14,189 nucleotides of DNA from Acidobacteriota bacterium (GCA_003476685.1 DMVN01000150.1:4436-18624), one strand, 5' to 3'; shown: positions 1 through 9,900, counted from the stretch's first letter. Numbers and translations are program-made. Notes: generated by a model from the sequence alone, not told the origin.

Positions 1-19
1 AGAAGGGCCGAAGCTTCAG

Positions 20-1405
20 GTGCCCGATGAAATCCTGAAAAAGGCTATCGCCACCGCCCTGAAAAGAGGCGGTGATTTTGCCGATGTTTTCGTGGAAAAC
101 AGAATCACCCGCAACCTCCTGCTGGAAGAGGGCAAATTCAAGAGCGCAGTTTTCGGACTGACCCGAGGGGCCGGGGTCCGGGTGATTGACGGCGATAAAA
201 CCGGCTATGCCTACAGCGACGAGCTCACCGAAGAAAAAATTCTGAGGGCGGCCGAAGTCGCTTCCTACATCGCCACCTCGGGCCGGAAGATTCAGCCGGC
301 TGGTCTGCGTGAACAGAAAAGGCCCTCCTTCATCACGGTCAAGATTCCTCTGCAGGAAGTGGTCGATGCCAGGAGAATGGAAATAATGAAACGGGCTCAT
401 GAGGCCGCCCTGAGCTACGACCCCCGAATCAAGATGGCCAGCGTTGATTATTACGATGAAATCAGGGACCGGCTCATTGCTAATTCCGAGGGAGTCCTGC
501 TCCGGAGCAGCCTGCCCCTGATCTTCTTCATCATCCAGACGCTGGCTGTGGGCAACAACACTTCTCACCTGGGTCGGGAAAGACTCAGCCGGCATTCGGG
601 AATAGAGATGTTTGAGGAACTGCCGCCTGAAAAAGCAGCCCGGGAAGCAGCCCGGGAAGCGGTAGCCATGCTGGAGGCCAGGGAAGCCCCGGCCGGCAAG
701 ATGGACGTAGTCATCCAGAACGGCTGGGGCGGAGTTCTGGTGCATGAAGCTGTCGGCCATCCGCTCGAAGCCGATAACATCTCCAGGCAGACCGGGGCCT
801 TCGTGGGCAAGCTCGGGCAGAAAGTGGCGGCCGATATTTTTACCATGGTGGACGACGGCAGCCTGCCCAATTTCCGCGGGACAACCGATTTTGACGACGA
901 GGGCACCCAGATGAAAAGGAACGTCCTGATTGAGAACGGAGTCCTGGTGAAGTACCTGACAGACATCCTGTCGGCCAGACAGCTTAAGATGGAAAGAACT
1001 GGAAACGGCCGGCGCGAGAGCTTCCGCTATTATCCAATTCCCAGGATGACCAACACCTTCATCGAGAAAGGAAAGGATAAGCCCGAAGACATCGTGGCTT
1101 CCACCAGGAACGGCCTCTACGTCCAGAGCCTGAGTGGCGGGAGCGTCAACCCGACCACCGGAGTTTTCAATTTTACCTGCCGCGAAGCTTATTTAATCGA
1201 AAACGGCCAGAAAACCGTTCCGGTCAGGGGCGCTACCCTCATCGGGAACTGCCTGGATATCATCACCAGAATTGATGCCGTCGGTAACGACCTGGATTTT
1301 GGGCCGGGTATCTGCGGCAAGGGGCAGTCGGCTGAGGTCACTGCCGGCCAGCCCACCGTCCGCATCAGGGGCATCACCGTCGGTGGCACCAAGCAGAGAG
1401 GATAA
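20..1405 (+). CDS. tldD: TldD, catalytic subunit of the TldD/TldE metalloprotease
   Basis: Cytoplasmic zinc metalloprotease subunit. In the characterised E. coli pair, TldD carries the active site and TldE/PmbA is the inactive partner; the heterodimer cleaves small unfolded peptides such as the microcin B17 precursor and the CcdA antitoxin. The zinc motif HEAVGH (HExxxH) is at residues 242-247. A Cys in GICGKG (residue 432) sits where the family's C-terminal Cys ligand lies. Other family signatures are TGNGRRES (about 327-334), PRMTNT (341-346) and the C-terminal GQPTVRIRGITVGGT. The length of 461 aa fits the family. The start given is GTG at 20, which leaves a normal N-terminus (ILKKAIATALKRGGDFADVF), but the frame stays open to base 2, so a start before the window is possible. 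tldE follows after 12 bp in the same operon. Regulation is not visible. Confidence 0.93.
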   Translation: MPDEILKKAIATALKRGGDFADVFVENRITRNLLLEEGKFKSAVFGLTRGAGVRVIDGDKTGYAYSDELTEEKILRAAEVASYIATSGRKIQPAGLREQKRPSFITVKIPLQEVVDARRMEIMKRAHEAALSYDPRIKMASVDYYDEIRDRLIANSEGVLLRSSLPLIFFIIQTLAVGNNTSHLGRERLSRHSGIEMFEELPPEKAAREAAREAVAMLEAREAPAGKMDVVIQNGWGGVLVHEAVGHPLEADNISRQTGAFVGKLGQKVAADIFTMVDDGSLPNFRGTTDFDDEGTQMKRNVLIENGVLVKYLTDILSARQLKMERTGNGRRESFRYYPIPRMTNTFIEKGKDKPEDIVASTRNGLYVQSLSGGSVNPTTGVFNFTCREAYLIENGQKTVPVRGATLIGNCLDIITRIDAVGNDLDFGPGICGKGQSAEVTAGQPTVRIRGITVGGTKQRG

Positions 1406-1417
1406 CAGGAGGAAATA

Positions 1418-2752
1418 ATGGATTACAGGGCTATCGCTGAACAAGTCATAAAAATCTGCCGGAAAAAGGGAGCCGACCTGGCCGAAGCTTACCTGGTCAG
1501 CGGGCGGGAACTCAGCCTTGAAGTCAGAAACGGACAGGTAGAGAGCATCCAGGAAGCCAGCAGTTACGGCCTGGGACTCCGGGTGATTAGCGGCCAGCGG
1601 CTGGGTTTTGCCTATGTCAACGACTTCCGCACGGAAAGCCTGGAAGAAACCGTCAACCGGGCCCTGAATTTCGCCCGGATTCTGACGGCTGATGAAAATA
1701 ACGTCCTGCCTGATGACCCGGGCTTGACCGAGGTCAAAGGGCTGTACGACCCTGGACTGGCCGCTATTCCCATGGAGAAAAAACTCGCCCTGGCCAGAGA
1801 AGTAGAAAGCCTGGCCCTGAAGGTTCAAGGGATAAGTAAGAGCTCCGGGGCCAGCTACGGAGAAAGTGAGACGGAAATCGTCCTGGCCAGCTCGCTCGGT
1901 CTGCTCAAGAGCTACAAGAGCAGCGGCTGTGGCTTCGGGGTGGGAGTCATCGCGGAAAAGGGCGAACAAAAATCCAGCGGTTATGAATCCTGCCAGCGCC
2001 GCTTCTTTTCTGACTTAAAACCACCGGCAGAAATCGCCAGCCGGGCCGCCGAGCAGGCCCTGATGATGCTCGACCCCCGTCCAGTAAAAACCCAGAGGGC
2101 GGCGGTTATTCTTGACCCCGACGTGGCCTACGCCATCCTGGGGGGAATAATCCAGGCCATAAACGGCGAGCGAGTGCTGCAGGGAGCCAGCTTCCTGGGC
2201 CAGAAACTGGGCCAGAAGATTGCTTCCGAACTTATTACCATCATTGACGATGGCACCCTGGAAAAAGGCCTGGCCAGCGCTCCTTTTGACGGCGAAGGGG
2301 TGCCGACCCAGAAACGCCTGGTCGTGGACAAGGGAGTTCTCAAAGGCTTTCTCTACAATACCTATGCCGCCAGAAGAGCCGGGGTCAAGAGCACCGGTAA
2401 TGCCAGCCGGGGAGGGTTTGACCGCCTGCCGGGAATCGGACCGCACAATTTCTACATAGCGGCCGGAGAGGCCAAGCCGGAAGACATCATCGCCGCCACC
2501 GACAGGGGAGTGCTGGTGAAGGAAATTACCGGCTACGGCATCAACCCGGTTAACGGCAATTTCAGCGGCGGAGCAGCCGGCCTGTGGATAGAAAACGGGA
2601 AAATTGCCTTCCCGGTTAAGGGCATTACCATCGCCGGAACGGCTGATGACATGCTCAACGGGATTGACCTGGTTGGTAATGACCTGGACTTAAACCGCAG
2701 CCTGACCGCCCCCACGCTGCGCCTAAAATCATTGCAAATAGGCGGAGAATAA
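1418..2752 (+). CDS. tldE: TldE/PmbA, non-catalytic subunit of the TldD/TldE metalloprotease
   Basis: This is the partner subunit of TldD, 444 aa, belonging to the PmbA/TldE/TldD family. It is paralogous to the preceding protein: the N-terminal KGADLAEAYLV and GLGLRVISGQRLGFAYVND match the TldD ADVFVE and RVIDGDKTGYAYSDE segments, and the C-terminal LVGNDLDLN matches AVGNDLDFG. Where TldD has HEAVGH, this protein has DPDVAYAILGG, so it lacks the HExxxH zinc motif, as expected for TldE. KSTGNASRGG (about 326-335) is the family's substrate-groove region. The ATG at 1418 is preceded by a perfect AGGAGG at 1407-1412 with a 5-nt spacer, which fixes the start. It is co-transcribed with tldD and ends in TAA. 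The next gene converges from the other strand, so it is probably the last gene of its operon. No RiPP or toxin gene is adjacent to hint at a dedicated substrate. Confidence 0.93.
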   Translation: MDYRAIAEQVIKICRKKGADLAEAYLVSGRELSLEVRNGQVESIQEASSYGLGLRVISGQRLGFAYVNDFRTESLEETVNRALNFARILTADENNVLPDDPGLTEVKGLYDPGLAAIPMEKKLALAREVESLALKVQGISKSSGASYGESETEIVLASSLGLLKSYKSSGCGFGVGVIAEKGEQKSSGYESCQRRFFSDLKPPAEIASRAAEQALMMLDPRPVKTQRAAVILDPDVAYAILGGIIQAINGERVLQGASFLGQKLGQKIASELITIIDDGTLEKGLASAPFDGEGVPTQKRLVVDKGVLKGFLYNTYAARRAGVKSTGNASRGGFDRLPGIGPHNFYIAAGEAKPEDIIAATDRGVLVKEITGYGINPVNGNFSGGAAGLWIENGKIAFPVKGITIAGTADDMLNGIDLVGNDLDLNRSLTAPTLRLKSLQIGGE

Positions 2753-2869
2753 TAATGAGACCATCAGAAGGGCCGTCGGCCAGGGCTTATTTTCTTTGAA
2801 CTCGGCTTCATCCGGAGGGTCCGAAAAAGTATTCAGGCGTAACAGATCATACTCAGTTCCAGCCCGGCC

Positions 2870-2896
2870 AAAAACCAGGACAGACCGAAGGCCTGG
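2870..2896 (-). terminator. possible weak terminator in the convergent tldE / M14 gap
   Basis: Reading the minus strand, CCAGG (2896-2892) and CCTGG (2879-2875) can form a 5-bp stem with a 12-nt loop, followed at once by TTTTT (2874-2870). It lies about 50 bp beyond the stop codon of the minus-strand M14 gene, in the 194-bp convergent gap 2753-2946. The stem is short and the loop large, so this is only a candidate. I see no gene or other strong signal in the gap. Confidence 0.25.
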
Positions 2897-2946
2897 GAAC
2901 CTGACTAGGTCCACACTTAGAGGCGGTAGGAAAACCCGGCCTTTGT

Positions 2947-4731
2947 TTATTTCAGGCTGATTTTCTTCTCCAGGTAGCCGCCTTTAAGCGAATCGTAGAC
3001 CAGGTTGACCTCTCCTGAACCTTCCACCAGGAGACGGAAATCAACGTAACCGAAGCCGGGAATTCCGTTTTCCACCTGGAAATAATTCTGTCTGACCTTG
3101 ACCGGCTCGGCCAGCTCCCGGAAGCGGTCGGTCAGAATGCCGGCCGATAGCAGCCTGGCCCGGCCTTCAATTTTGAGCCGGTCGAAGCGATGTAATTTCC
3201 TCTGAACCGCCTGGCTGGAAATCGACGGCGTAACCTGGTCGTTGGCTATCCGGACATCGAGCTGGTACAGGCCGTTCTCCAACTTTTTCACATTGACCTT
3301 TTCCAGCTTTAACCGCGGTAGCTGGTCGGCATGATAGAGGCAGAAGGCAGCGTTGCGGTGGCAGGTTTCGGCCAGCCGGAAAGTCGCCGGCACCCGGCGT
3401 CCTAATTTCTTTACTCCACCGATTTCTATCTCGCCGTAAAGCGGGTGCTGATAAGGCTTCCATTCCACCAGCTGTTCTCCCATCAACACCAGTTGATGGT
3501 AGATGATTTCTTCCAGACTGGCTCCGGGCTGAAACATCCGGCTCCTGACGTCTTCTTCCTCTTCCTCGCCACCCCGTCTCTGAGACGCCGGCTGGGTTCC
3601 GGCATACTGGTCAAAATCCAGCTCGTTGGAAAAAGTGAAAATACCCAGCAGGAAATAAGTAAAATCTATGGTTCCGCCGTAGACAGTGTACATGTCCTTG
3701 TAAATCACGATGTAGCGGTACCCCGGCAGGATCTTCTCGCCCCGCTTGCCGATGTGATCATAGACCTGGCGGTCCTGGGGCAGGATTTCACCCAGGTTCC
3801 TGGCTCCCGGCCCCCGCAGGATCATCCCACCATAGTTATGGAAGGACTGGGCCCCCATGATATTGGGATGAGAAAGGATAAAATCCCGGACGGCTCTGGT
3901 TTCGGGCCAGCAGAAGGGATAGGGCCCGGCCCCGCGCTGGACGTAATTGGGCTGCCAGTTATAGCCAAAATTACGGTTCATGTCATAGCCGCCCGGCCCG
4001 TCTTCGTTAACCAGGCCGTCGCCGTCGTTGTCCAGGCCTTCTGAACCCAGCAGGATGAATTCTCCCTTTTCCCCGGGACGGCAGGGGACCATGACCAGGG
4101 GGTTATCGGGACTGGTCTTGTAATTTCCTTTCGGGTCCCGCTTGCGCATGTAGGTTATGGAGCCATCTCCGTCCAGGTCATCCGGTCCGTCTTCATCCAG
4201 CAGCCCGTCCCGGTCGTCATCATAAGGAACCAGGCCCGAGCGCGGGGAGTTGGAATCGCTGGCCAGGTGCAGGAAATAATCCCGGCTGTCGGGGTTCATG
4301 GTGGGCACGATGTAAAAAGCCCGGTCCCGCAGCAGCCGGTCGACATATTCCAGCTTCCCGGAATTCTTGAGCAGAAAGTAAATCGTGTAAAGGGCTACCT
4401 CGGCCCCCTGGATCTCATTGCCGTGAATATTGCCATCTATGTAAAAACCAGGCTTTCTGTCGGCCGGGCCGGTAGCCGGGTTGTTGATGATGACAGCCCA
4501 GATATCGCGACCCTGGTAGGACTTGCCGATTGATTCCAGCTTCATCAAATCGGGATAGGCCTGCTGCAGCGCCTTGAGGGCGGCAGTCAGCTCAGAGTGG
4601 TCATAAAAATGGTCAAAGCTCAGCTTGACTTCGGGTCTATTCTTGACGCTTTGAGTCCCGTTGACCGGGCTTAAAGCCGACAGGGCTATCAGCAAAACCA
4701 GCAAACAGGTGAGGCTTAAACTTTTTTTCAT
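2947..4731 (-). CDS. secreted M14 zinc carboxypeptidase-like metallopeptidase with calcium-loop insert
   Basis: Predicted exported zinc peptidase of 594 aa with an M14 (carboxypeptidase A) core. The start chosen is ATG at 4731: CTCCT on the plus strand (4739-4743) gives AGGAG 7 nt upstream, and MKKSLSLTCLLVLLIALSAL is a typical Sec signal peptide. A TTG at 4749 in the same frame would bury that ribosome site. Catalytic residues by analogy with M14: zinc ligands H103 and E106 (IHGNE), substrate-binding N252-R253 (MNRNF), third zinc ligand H298 (SFHNYG) and general-base E370 (TFSNEL). Between the first two motifs lies an insert with aspartate-rich loops, DDDRDGLLDEDG and DLDGDG (about 171-190) and GLDNDGDGLVNEDG (232-245). 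These resemble the Ca2+-binding loops of EF-hand, dockerin or thrombospondin type 3 repeats. Residues 387-394 are acidic (GGEEEEED). A beta-rich C-terminal domain (about 420-594) is shared with the upstream paralogue. The substrate is unknown. Confidence 0.88.
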   Translation of the reverse strand: MKKSLSLTCLLVLLIALSALSPVNGTQSVKNRPEVKLSFDHFYDHSELTAALKALQQAYPDLMKLESIGKSYQGRDIWAVIINNPATGPADRKPGFYIDGNIHGNEIQGAEVALYTIYFLLKNSGKLEYVDRLLRDRAFYIVPTMNPDSRDYFLHLASDSNSPRSGLVPYDDDRDGLLDEDGPDDLDGDGSITYMRKRDPKGNYKTSPDNPLVMVPCRPGEKGEFILLGSEGLDNDGDGLVNEDGPGGYDMNRNFGYNWQPNYVQRGAGPYPFCWPETRAVRDFILSHPNIMGAQSFHNYGGMILRGPGARNLGEILPQDRQVYDHIGKRGEKILPGYRYIVIYKDMYTVYGGTIDFTYFLLGIFTFSNELDFDQYAGTQPASQRRGGEEEEEDVRSRMFQPGASLEEIIYHQLVLMGEQLVEWKPYQHPLYGEIEIGGVKKLGRRVPATFRLAETCHRNAAFCLYHADQLPRLKLEKVNVKKLENGLYQLDVRIANDQVTPSISSQAVQRKLHRFDRLKIEGRARLLSAGILTDRFRELAEPVKVRQNYFQVENGIPGFGYVDFRLLVEGSGEVNLVYDSLKGGYLEKKISLK

Positions 4732-4741
4732 GTCCGTTCTC

Positions 4742-6796
4742 CTAATCAACCTTGATGGTGGCTTCTACCGGAGCCAGCCGGTTGCTCCAGACCCTGACCG
4801 TCAGGCTGGAGCCTTTCCTGGCTTCCACCGTCCATTCCAGTTTCCTGGTTTCTCCGGCCGCCAGGAAGGGAACAATTTCTACCGGGCGCCCGGCAAACAA
4901 TCTCTGTTTGCCGGCAAGCTTCAGGCTGACCCGGAGGGGATAGGCAGTCAGCGCCCGACGTCCCTGGGCCAGGGAAGTCGGCAGTTGCCCTTCATTCTGG
5001 AGGTAGGCCGTAACCCGGTAGAGGTCGGGTCCGAGCTTTTCAATTTTTGTTTCCTTTATCCGGAGAGAGGGCAACTTCAGCATCAGCTTCCGGGCAAACT
5101 GAACGTGGAACTTAAGGCTTGACTCCAGCTGGTCGGCCGGCGGCGCATACTTCAAGAAGGGAATAAAGCCCCCGATTTCCACCTGGCCCAGGTCCCGGTG
5201 CTGGAAGGGTTGCCAGTTGATAAAACCGGCGCCTTTGAGCGCAGAATCGGAATAGGCCAGGAGATAGGCTTCCGGGTTTTCTTCGGTCTGGCCTGCGGCC
5301 CCGGCTGCCCTGGGCATCTTCTCCATCATCTCGGCCATCCGGGCCGGGGTTACCTGCCCGGACTGCACCATTTTAATCAGCATCCCGGCGTTAAAGTTAG
5401 GCGGGGCCCCTCTTTCCTTGAGGAAGGCGGCGATTTTTTCTTCGCCCAGGGCCAGGAATTCTTCGGAAGACATTGCTTTTAGCCGCTCGGGGCTCAGCTC
5501 ATCCTTCTTATCTTCTTTTTTGGGCTCGGGCACCTGCCACAGGTCAAAAGAAAAGACCGGAACTCCATACTGGTAATAGCAAAAGGCGGGGAAAGAACCT
5601 TTGCCCACGCCCCGGGCTCTCTTTTCCAGGTAGTCCAGCCCGGCTTCTTTTAAGCCGCTCTTGTACTCTTTTTGCAGTTCTTCATACAGGGCCTGGTCCG
5701 AACGGTCAAGGTTCATGGCCGGGCCGAGACCCAGGAAGGTGGCCACCAGGCTTTCGTCTATTTCCATCCCGCCACCGAGACCAGAGCTTTTCAGAGCCTC
5801 GACAATTTCCTTGAGGGTGTACTCGGCCTCCGGGTCCAGTCCCAGGAAACCGGCAAACTGCCGTGGCACCCGGACCCGGTCGCTGCCGACCCGGGCCTGC
5901 CCGGTCTGCTGCATGTTCAGCAGGTTATTCTCGGTGGAAAAATTGATAACCATGGCTATGTTATTGTGGTCAAACATGAACTTCAACAGGGCTTCGGTTT
6001 CTGGCTCGGAGACCGGGTACAGCCCGGCCTGTTTCTGGAAATATTCAAAATCGTGGGGAAAATTGCGGTTGAGTTCAACTCCGCCCTGGCCATCTTCGTT
6101 AATCAGACCATCGCCGTCGTTATCCAGACCTTCGCTGTAAACCTGGTACTCTCCCTTTTCGCCCTTCTTGGGGTCAGCCAGGCGCATCAACCTGGGCTCT
6201 CTGGGGTCGATTATCCAGCGGCCCTCGGGCGATTTGACCCTCATGATGGTAATCAGTCCATCGCCGTTGAGGTCTTCCGGTCCGTCTTCATCCACCAGTC
6301 CATCGTTGTCCTCATCCACCGGCCGGTTGTTGCTTGTTCTTTCCATTTTGGGAACGGTGAAGAAGGCGGCTGCGGCCTCCGGGTTCAGGAGGGGAACCAG
6401 GTAAACGGTCTGGCGGTTCAGGAAATCGGCCCAGGCTTTATCCTGGCCGTAGGCCGCCAGAAGCGATTCAGCCAGGCGGAGTACGGCTTCCGTGCCTGGC
6501 AGATGCAGGCCTTCGCTGTTGGCTACAACCAGAACTGCCGGCCGGTCTTCCGGCTTGGGTTTGTTCCGGCCGGCGGCAATTTCCAGGGCCAGGAGGTCCT
6601 GGCCGCCGTAGGCCCGGCCGATAGAACTCAGGCGGCAGATTTCCGGGTACTTAGCCGCCAGGGTTTTCAGGCTGGCCGCAACCTCAGCCGGAGGTCGGAA
6701 CCGGGCCTGGCTTTGAGCCAGCCGGGGAGTGATTAGAAGAAAAAACAGAAGCAAACTGGAAGTGATCGAAGTGCCGAGGGCTCTTATTCTCAGCAT
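4742..6796 (-). CDS. secreted M14-like protein with degenerate active site (probable pseudopeptidase)
   Basis: This is the paralogue of the downstream M14 gene: 684 aa, first gene of the operon, ending 10 bp before the next start. The ATG at 6796 has AGGAGG 4 nt upstream (plus-strand CCTCCT, 6801-6806) and opens a Sec signal peptide (hydrophobic TSSLLLFFLLIT, then LAQSQA). The fold markers remain: LSSIGRAYGGQDLLALEI (about 56-73), aspartate-rich loops DEDNDGLVDEDG (161-172) and GLDNDGDGLINEDG (223-236), and LNRNF (N243-R244). The catalytic positions do not. By hand alignment HGNE becomes EGLH (E95, H98), the third ligand His becomes S287 in INFSTEN, and the catalytic Glu becomes D418 in FSFDLW. 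It also carries about 130 extra residues between the last two positions and a charged, helical stretch at about 424-505. It is probably not a conventional carboxypeptidase; it could bind substrate, partner the active paralogue, or use an altered metal site. Confidence 0.82.
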   Translation of the reverse strand: MLRIRALGTSITSSLLLFFLLITPRLAQSQARFRPPAEVAASLKTLAAKYPEICRLSSIGRAYGGQDLLALEIAAGRNKPKPEDRPAVLVVANSEGLHLPGTEAVLRLAESLLAAYGQDKAWADFLNRQTVYLVPLLNPEAAAAFFTVPKMERTSNNRPVDEDNDGLVDEDGPEDLNGDGLITIMRVKSPEGRWIIDPREPRLMRLADPKKGEKGEYQVYSEGLDNDGDGLINEDGQGGVELNRNFPHDFEYFQKQAGLYPVSEPETEALLKFMFDHNNIAMVINFSTENNLLNMQQTGQARVGSDRVRVPRQFAGFLGLDPEAEYTLKEIVEALKSSGLGGGMEIDESLVATFLGLGPAMNLDRSDQALYEELQKEYKSGLKEAGLDYLEKRARGVGKGSFPAFCYYQYGVPVFSFDLWQVPEPKKEDKKDELSPERLKAMSSEEFLALGEEKIAAFLKERGAPPNFNAGMLIKMVQSGQVTPARMAEMMEKMPRAAGAAGQTEENPEAYLLAYSDSALKGAGFINWQPFQHRDLGQVEIGGFIPFLKYAPPADQLESSLKFHVQFARKLMLKLPSLRIKETKIEKLGPDLYRVTAYLQNEGQLPTSLAQGRRALTAYPLRVSLKLAGKQRLFAGRPVEIVPFLAAGETRKLEWTVEARKGSSLTVRVWSNRLAPVEATIKVD

Positions 6797-6984
6797 GTAT
6801 CCTCCTTCTTTATTTCAAAGCAGATATACGAAAAAACCTGCTTCATCGTTCTGACGTAATCATTTGTATGAAAATTCCGCTAAGAACGGTCAGGTAATTA
6901 CGACCAATTATTTGTTTCTTACTTTCAAGCTTCATATCTTATAATGGAGCGCGGACAAAAGTAAATTAAAAAAAGGAGGGCAAC
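6797..6984. promoter_or_regulatory. divergent intergenic region between the M14 operon and the Asp-box protein gene
   Basis: These 188 bp separate two divergent secreted-protein genes and must hold both promoters. For the minus-strand M14 operon the best candidate is CTGACC (plus-strand GGTCAG, 6888-6893) with CATACA (plus-strand TGTATG, 6865-6870) at a 17-bp spacing; both hexamers are weak. The inverted hexamers CGTAAT (6855-6860) and ATTACG (6897-6902) lie 42 bp apart centre to centre and could be an operator pair, although chance is not excluded. The plus-strand promoter is listed separately. Confidence 0.4.
6940..6945 (+). promoter_or_regulatory. -10 box of the Asp-box protein gene
   Basis: A perfect TATAAT lies about 40 bp upstream of the ATG at 6985. 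The -35 region is poor: the best is CTTACT at 6918-6923 with a 16-bp spacer (3 of 6 matches). The implied 5' leader is about 33 nt and contains AGGAGG (6974-6979), 5 nt before the start codon. Confidence 0.5.
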
Positions 6985-9900
6985 ATGAACTTCCGGCAGA
7001 AGCTTGCAGGTCTGGGGCAGAGGCACCAGCCGTTCGCGGCCAGCTATCTGGCCTGGTTGCTGTTGATAATGCTAATTTCCAGGTCAACCACCCTGGCTCA
7101 GCCTCAGGACAAGGTGGCCGAGTATCTGAATAATTTTATCACCTGGCGGAACATCGGCCCGGCGGTCCCGGGTGGTCGGACGGTCGACCTGGACGTGGTC
7201 GAAAGACAACCCTGGATTATCTACGCCGCCGTTGGCCCCAGCGGTCTGTGGAAATCGGAGAACAATGGGATAACCTGGTCCCCGGTTTTCTACCGCGAAG
7301 CCACGGTTTCGGTGGGAGCGGTAGCCGTGGCCCAGTCTTCGCCAAATATAATCTGGGTTGGAACGGGCGAGAGCACCAGCCGGAATTCCGTAACCGTCGG
7401 TGATGGAGTCTACAAGTCCGTAGACGGGGGAAAAACCTGGACCAACATGGGCCTGAACGACACCCGCCATATCAGCCGGATAATCATCAGCCGCGGGGAC
7501 TCCAATGTTGTCTACGTAGCGGCCATGGGCCACCTCTGGGGTCCAAATACCGAGAGGGGAATCTACAAGACCATTGACGGCGGCAAAAGCTGGCAAAAGG
7601 TGCTCTATGTTAATGAAAATACAGGTTTTTGCGACCTGGAGATGGACCCTCAGGATTCTCAGATTCTGTATGCCGCGGCCTACGAACATCGAAGGTCTCC
7701 CTACCACATGACCAGCGGCGGACCGGGCAGCGGCCTCTATAAATCCAGTGACGGGGGGCAGAGCTGGACCCGGCTGAAACAGGACCTGCCAGAAGGCCTC
7801 ATGGGCCGGGTCGGGCTGGCCGTGGCCAGGAGCAAGCCGGGTGTCGTTTATGCCCTGATTGAACACCAGGACCCTGGTATCTGGCGCTCGGAAGATTATG
7901 GACAGACCTGGAAAAGGACGGCTGATGCCAAAACCTATAAAAATGTTAACAACCGGCCCTTCTATTACAGTCACATTTACGTGGACCCGTCCGACGACCG
8001 GACGATATATGTTCAATCGACCGGGCTTTATGTTTCTAACGACATGGGGCAGAAATTTCGGGCGATAGGGCAGGGGACCCATCCTGACCACCATGCCCTC
8101 TGGATTGACCCCTCCAATCCGCTCCACCTGATTGACGGAAACGACGGGGGGATAGACATAACCTATGACGGCGGCAAAACCTGGTTCCCGGTCACTTCCA
8201 TCGACGCCGCAGAAATCTACCAGGTGGGATTTGATTACAGCCTTCCCTACAGGGTCTATTGTGGACTCCAGGATAACGGCTGCTGGGGTGGCCCTTCCCA
8301 TTCGCTGGACAGCCGGGGCATCCTGAACGAACACTGGGAATTCATCAACGGGGGAGACGGGTTTTTCGTCAGGCCCGACCCGAAGAATAGCTTTATTGTC
8401 TACTGCAATTCTCAGAACAATGGACTGGTCAAAAAGGACCTGAGACACGGCCTGGGAAAAGGCCTGCGCCCGGAAGCTTCTCTGAACGAGCCCCCGTACC
8501 GTTTCAACTGGAATGCCCCGATTCTCATCTCACCCCATGATAATAATCTCATCTATTGTGCCGGTAATTTCCTGTTCCGGTCCAGGGATGGCGGCTATTC
8601 CTGGGAAAGAATCAGCCCGGACCTGACAACCAATGACCCCAAAAAGCAGGTTGACGGGGTGGGTCCGATAACTTTGGAAAACAGCGGGGCTGAGGTCCAC
8701 TGCACCATTACGGCCATAGCTGAATCTCCAGTCAGGGCCGGGGTGCTGTGGTGTGGCACTGACGACGGTCAGGTACAAGTTTCCATGGACGGCGGCCGTA
8801 GCTGGACTAACGTCACTAAGAACATTCCTGGATTGCCAAAAAATTCCTGGTGCAGCCGGATAGAAGCTTCACATTTCGAAGTTGGAACGGCCTACGTGGC
8901 TTTTGATAACCACCGGAGTGATGACTATCAGCCATATATCTATAAAACCACTGACGCCGGCCGGACCTGGAAAGCTATCAGGTCAAATTTGCCGGGCTTT
9001 GGCTGGGTCCATGTTATTAGAGAACATCCCAGGAACAAAAATTTACTCTTTGTTGGAACTGAGTTCGGTATTTACTATTCTTATAACTCTGGGTTAAGTT
9101 GGGTCAAAATTCATGGTACTAACTTGCCCACAGTATCCGTGCATGATATCGCCATTCATCCCAGGGAAAACGACCTGATCATCGGGACTCATGGCCGCGG
9201 TATCTGGATACTCGATGACATCGGTTACTTGAGCGAGGCCGGACCTGAAATATTCGATTTCGATTTTTATCTTTTTAAGTCGAGGCCAGCCTACCTTTTA
9301 TTTACCGCAGCCAGAGGAGATTTCTATTCTTCGCCCGGTTTCAGCGGCAAGAATCCGCCGGCCGGGGTGGGGCTGACCTATTTTGTTAAGAAAGATTTGA
9401 GCGGAGACCTGAGGATTAAGATAGTTGATGAAAACCAGGACCTGGTGATTGAGCTCCCGCTGCAGAAGAAGGCTGGACTCAACCGCACTAACTGGAATCT
9501 ACAGTTCATGCCCAGGGCAGCGGCGGGGAACCAGCCTGTGGCCACAGGCCTGATGAATGTGATGTGCAGCGTCCTGCCCGGAAATTACGGCTTTTCCATC
9601 AAGATAGGGGAAAAAGAATACCAGGGTCAGGTCAGGGTGCTGCCCGACCCCAGGTTTGAGCTGGACACTGAAGGCCTCAAAAAACAATACCAGTTAGTCG
9701 CTGAATTAAATAATACCAACAACACATTAGCCAAAGGAATAGCTGCCGTCAGGAATATTACCAGGGCCCTGGAAAAAACCCGTAGCGAAATTAGCCTTAT
9801 CCAGGAGGCAAGCGCCAAAAGCCAAGCCGAGAAAAAGTATAAGCAATTTGAAGAGGCACTAAAAGGCGTAGGAGATATTTTCCAAACCGAAGGAACCCTG

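Noticed and set aside
20..2752. TldD/TldE as part of a RiPP maturation cluster
   Set aside because: No precursor peptide, modifying enzyme or transporter is next to the pair; stand-alone tldDE is common in bacteria.
4732..4749. Upstream TTG start for the active M14 gene (adds MIRRTD)
   Set aside because: The AGGAG ribosome site lies inside this extension, and the ATG at 4731 begins a standard signal peptide.
5672..6736. 354-codon plus-strand open frame opposite the degenerate M14 gene
   Set aside because: The minus-strand protein has a signal peptide, a ribosome site and homology to its neighbour; the plus-strand frame has none of these.
7084..8448. 454-codon open frame antisense to the propeller gene
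   Set aside because: It lies wholly within a gene with clear Asp-box repeats; the product has no recognisable motif. GC-rich third positions commonly leave open antisense frames.
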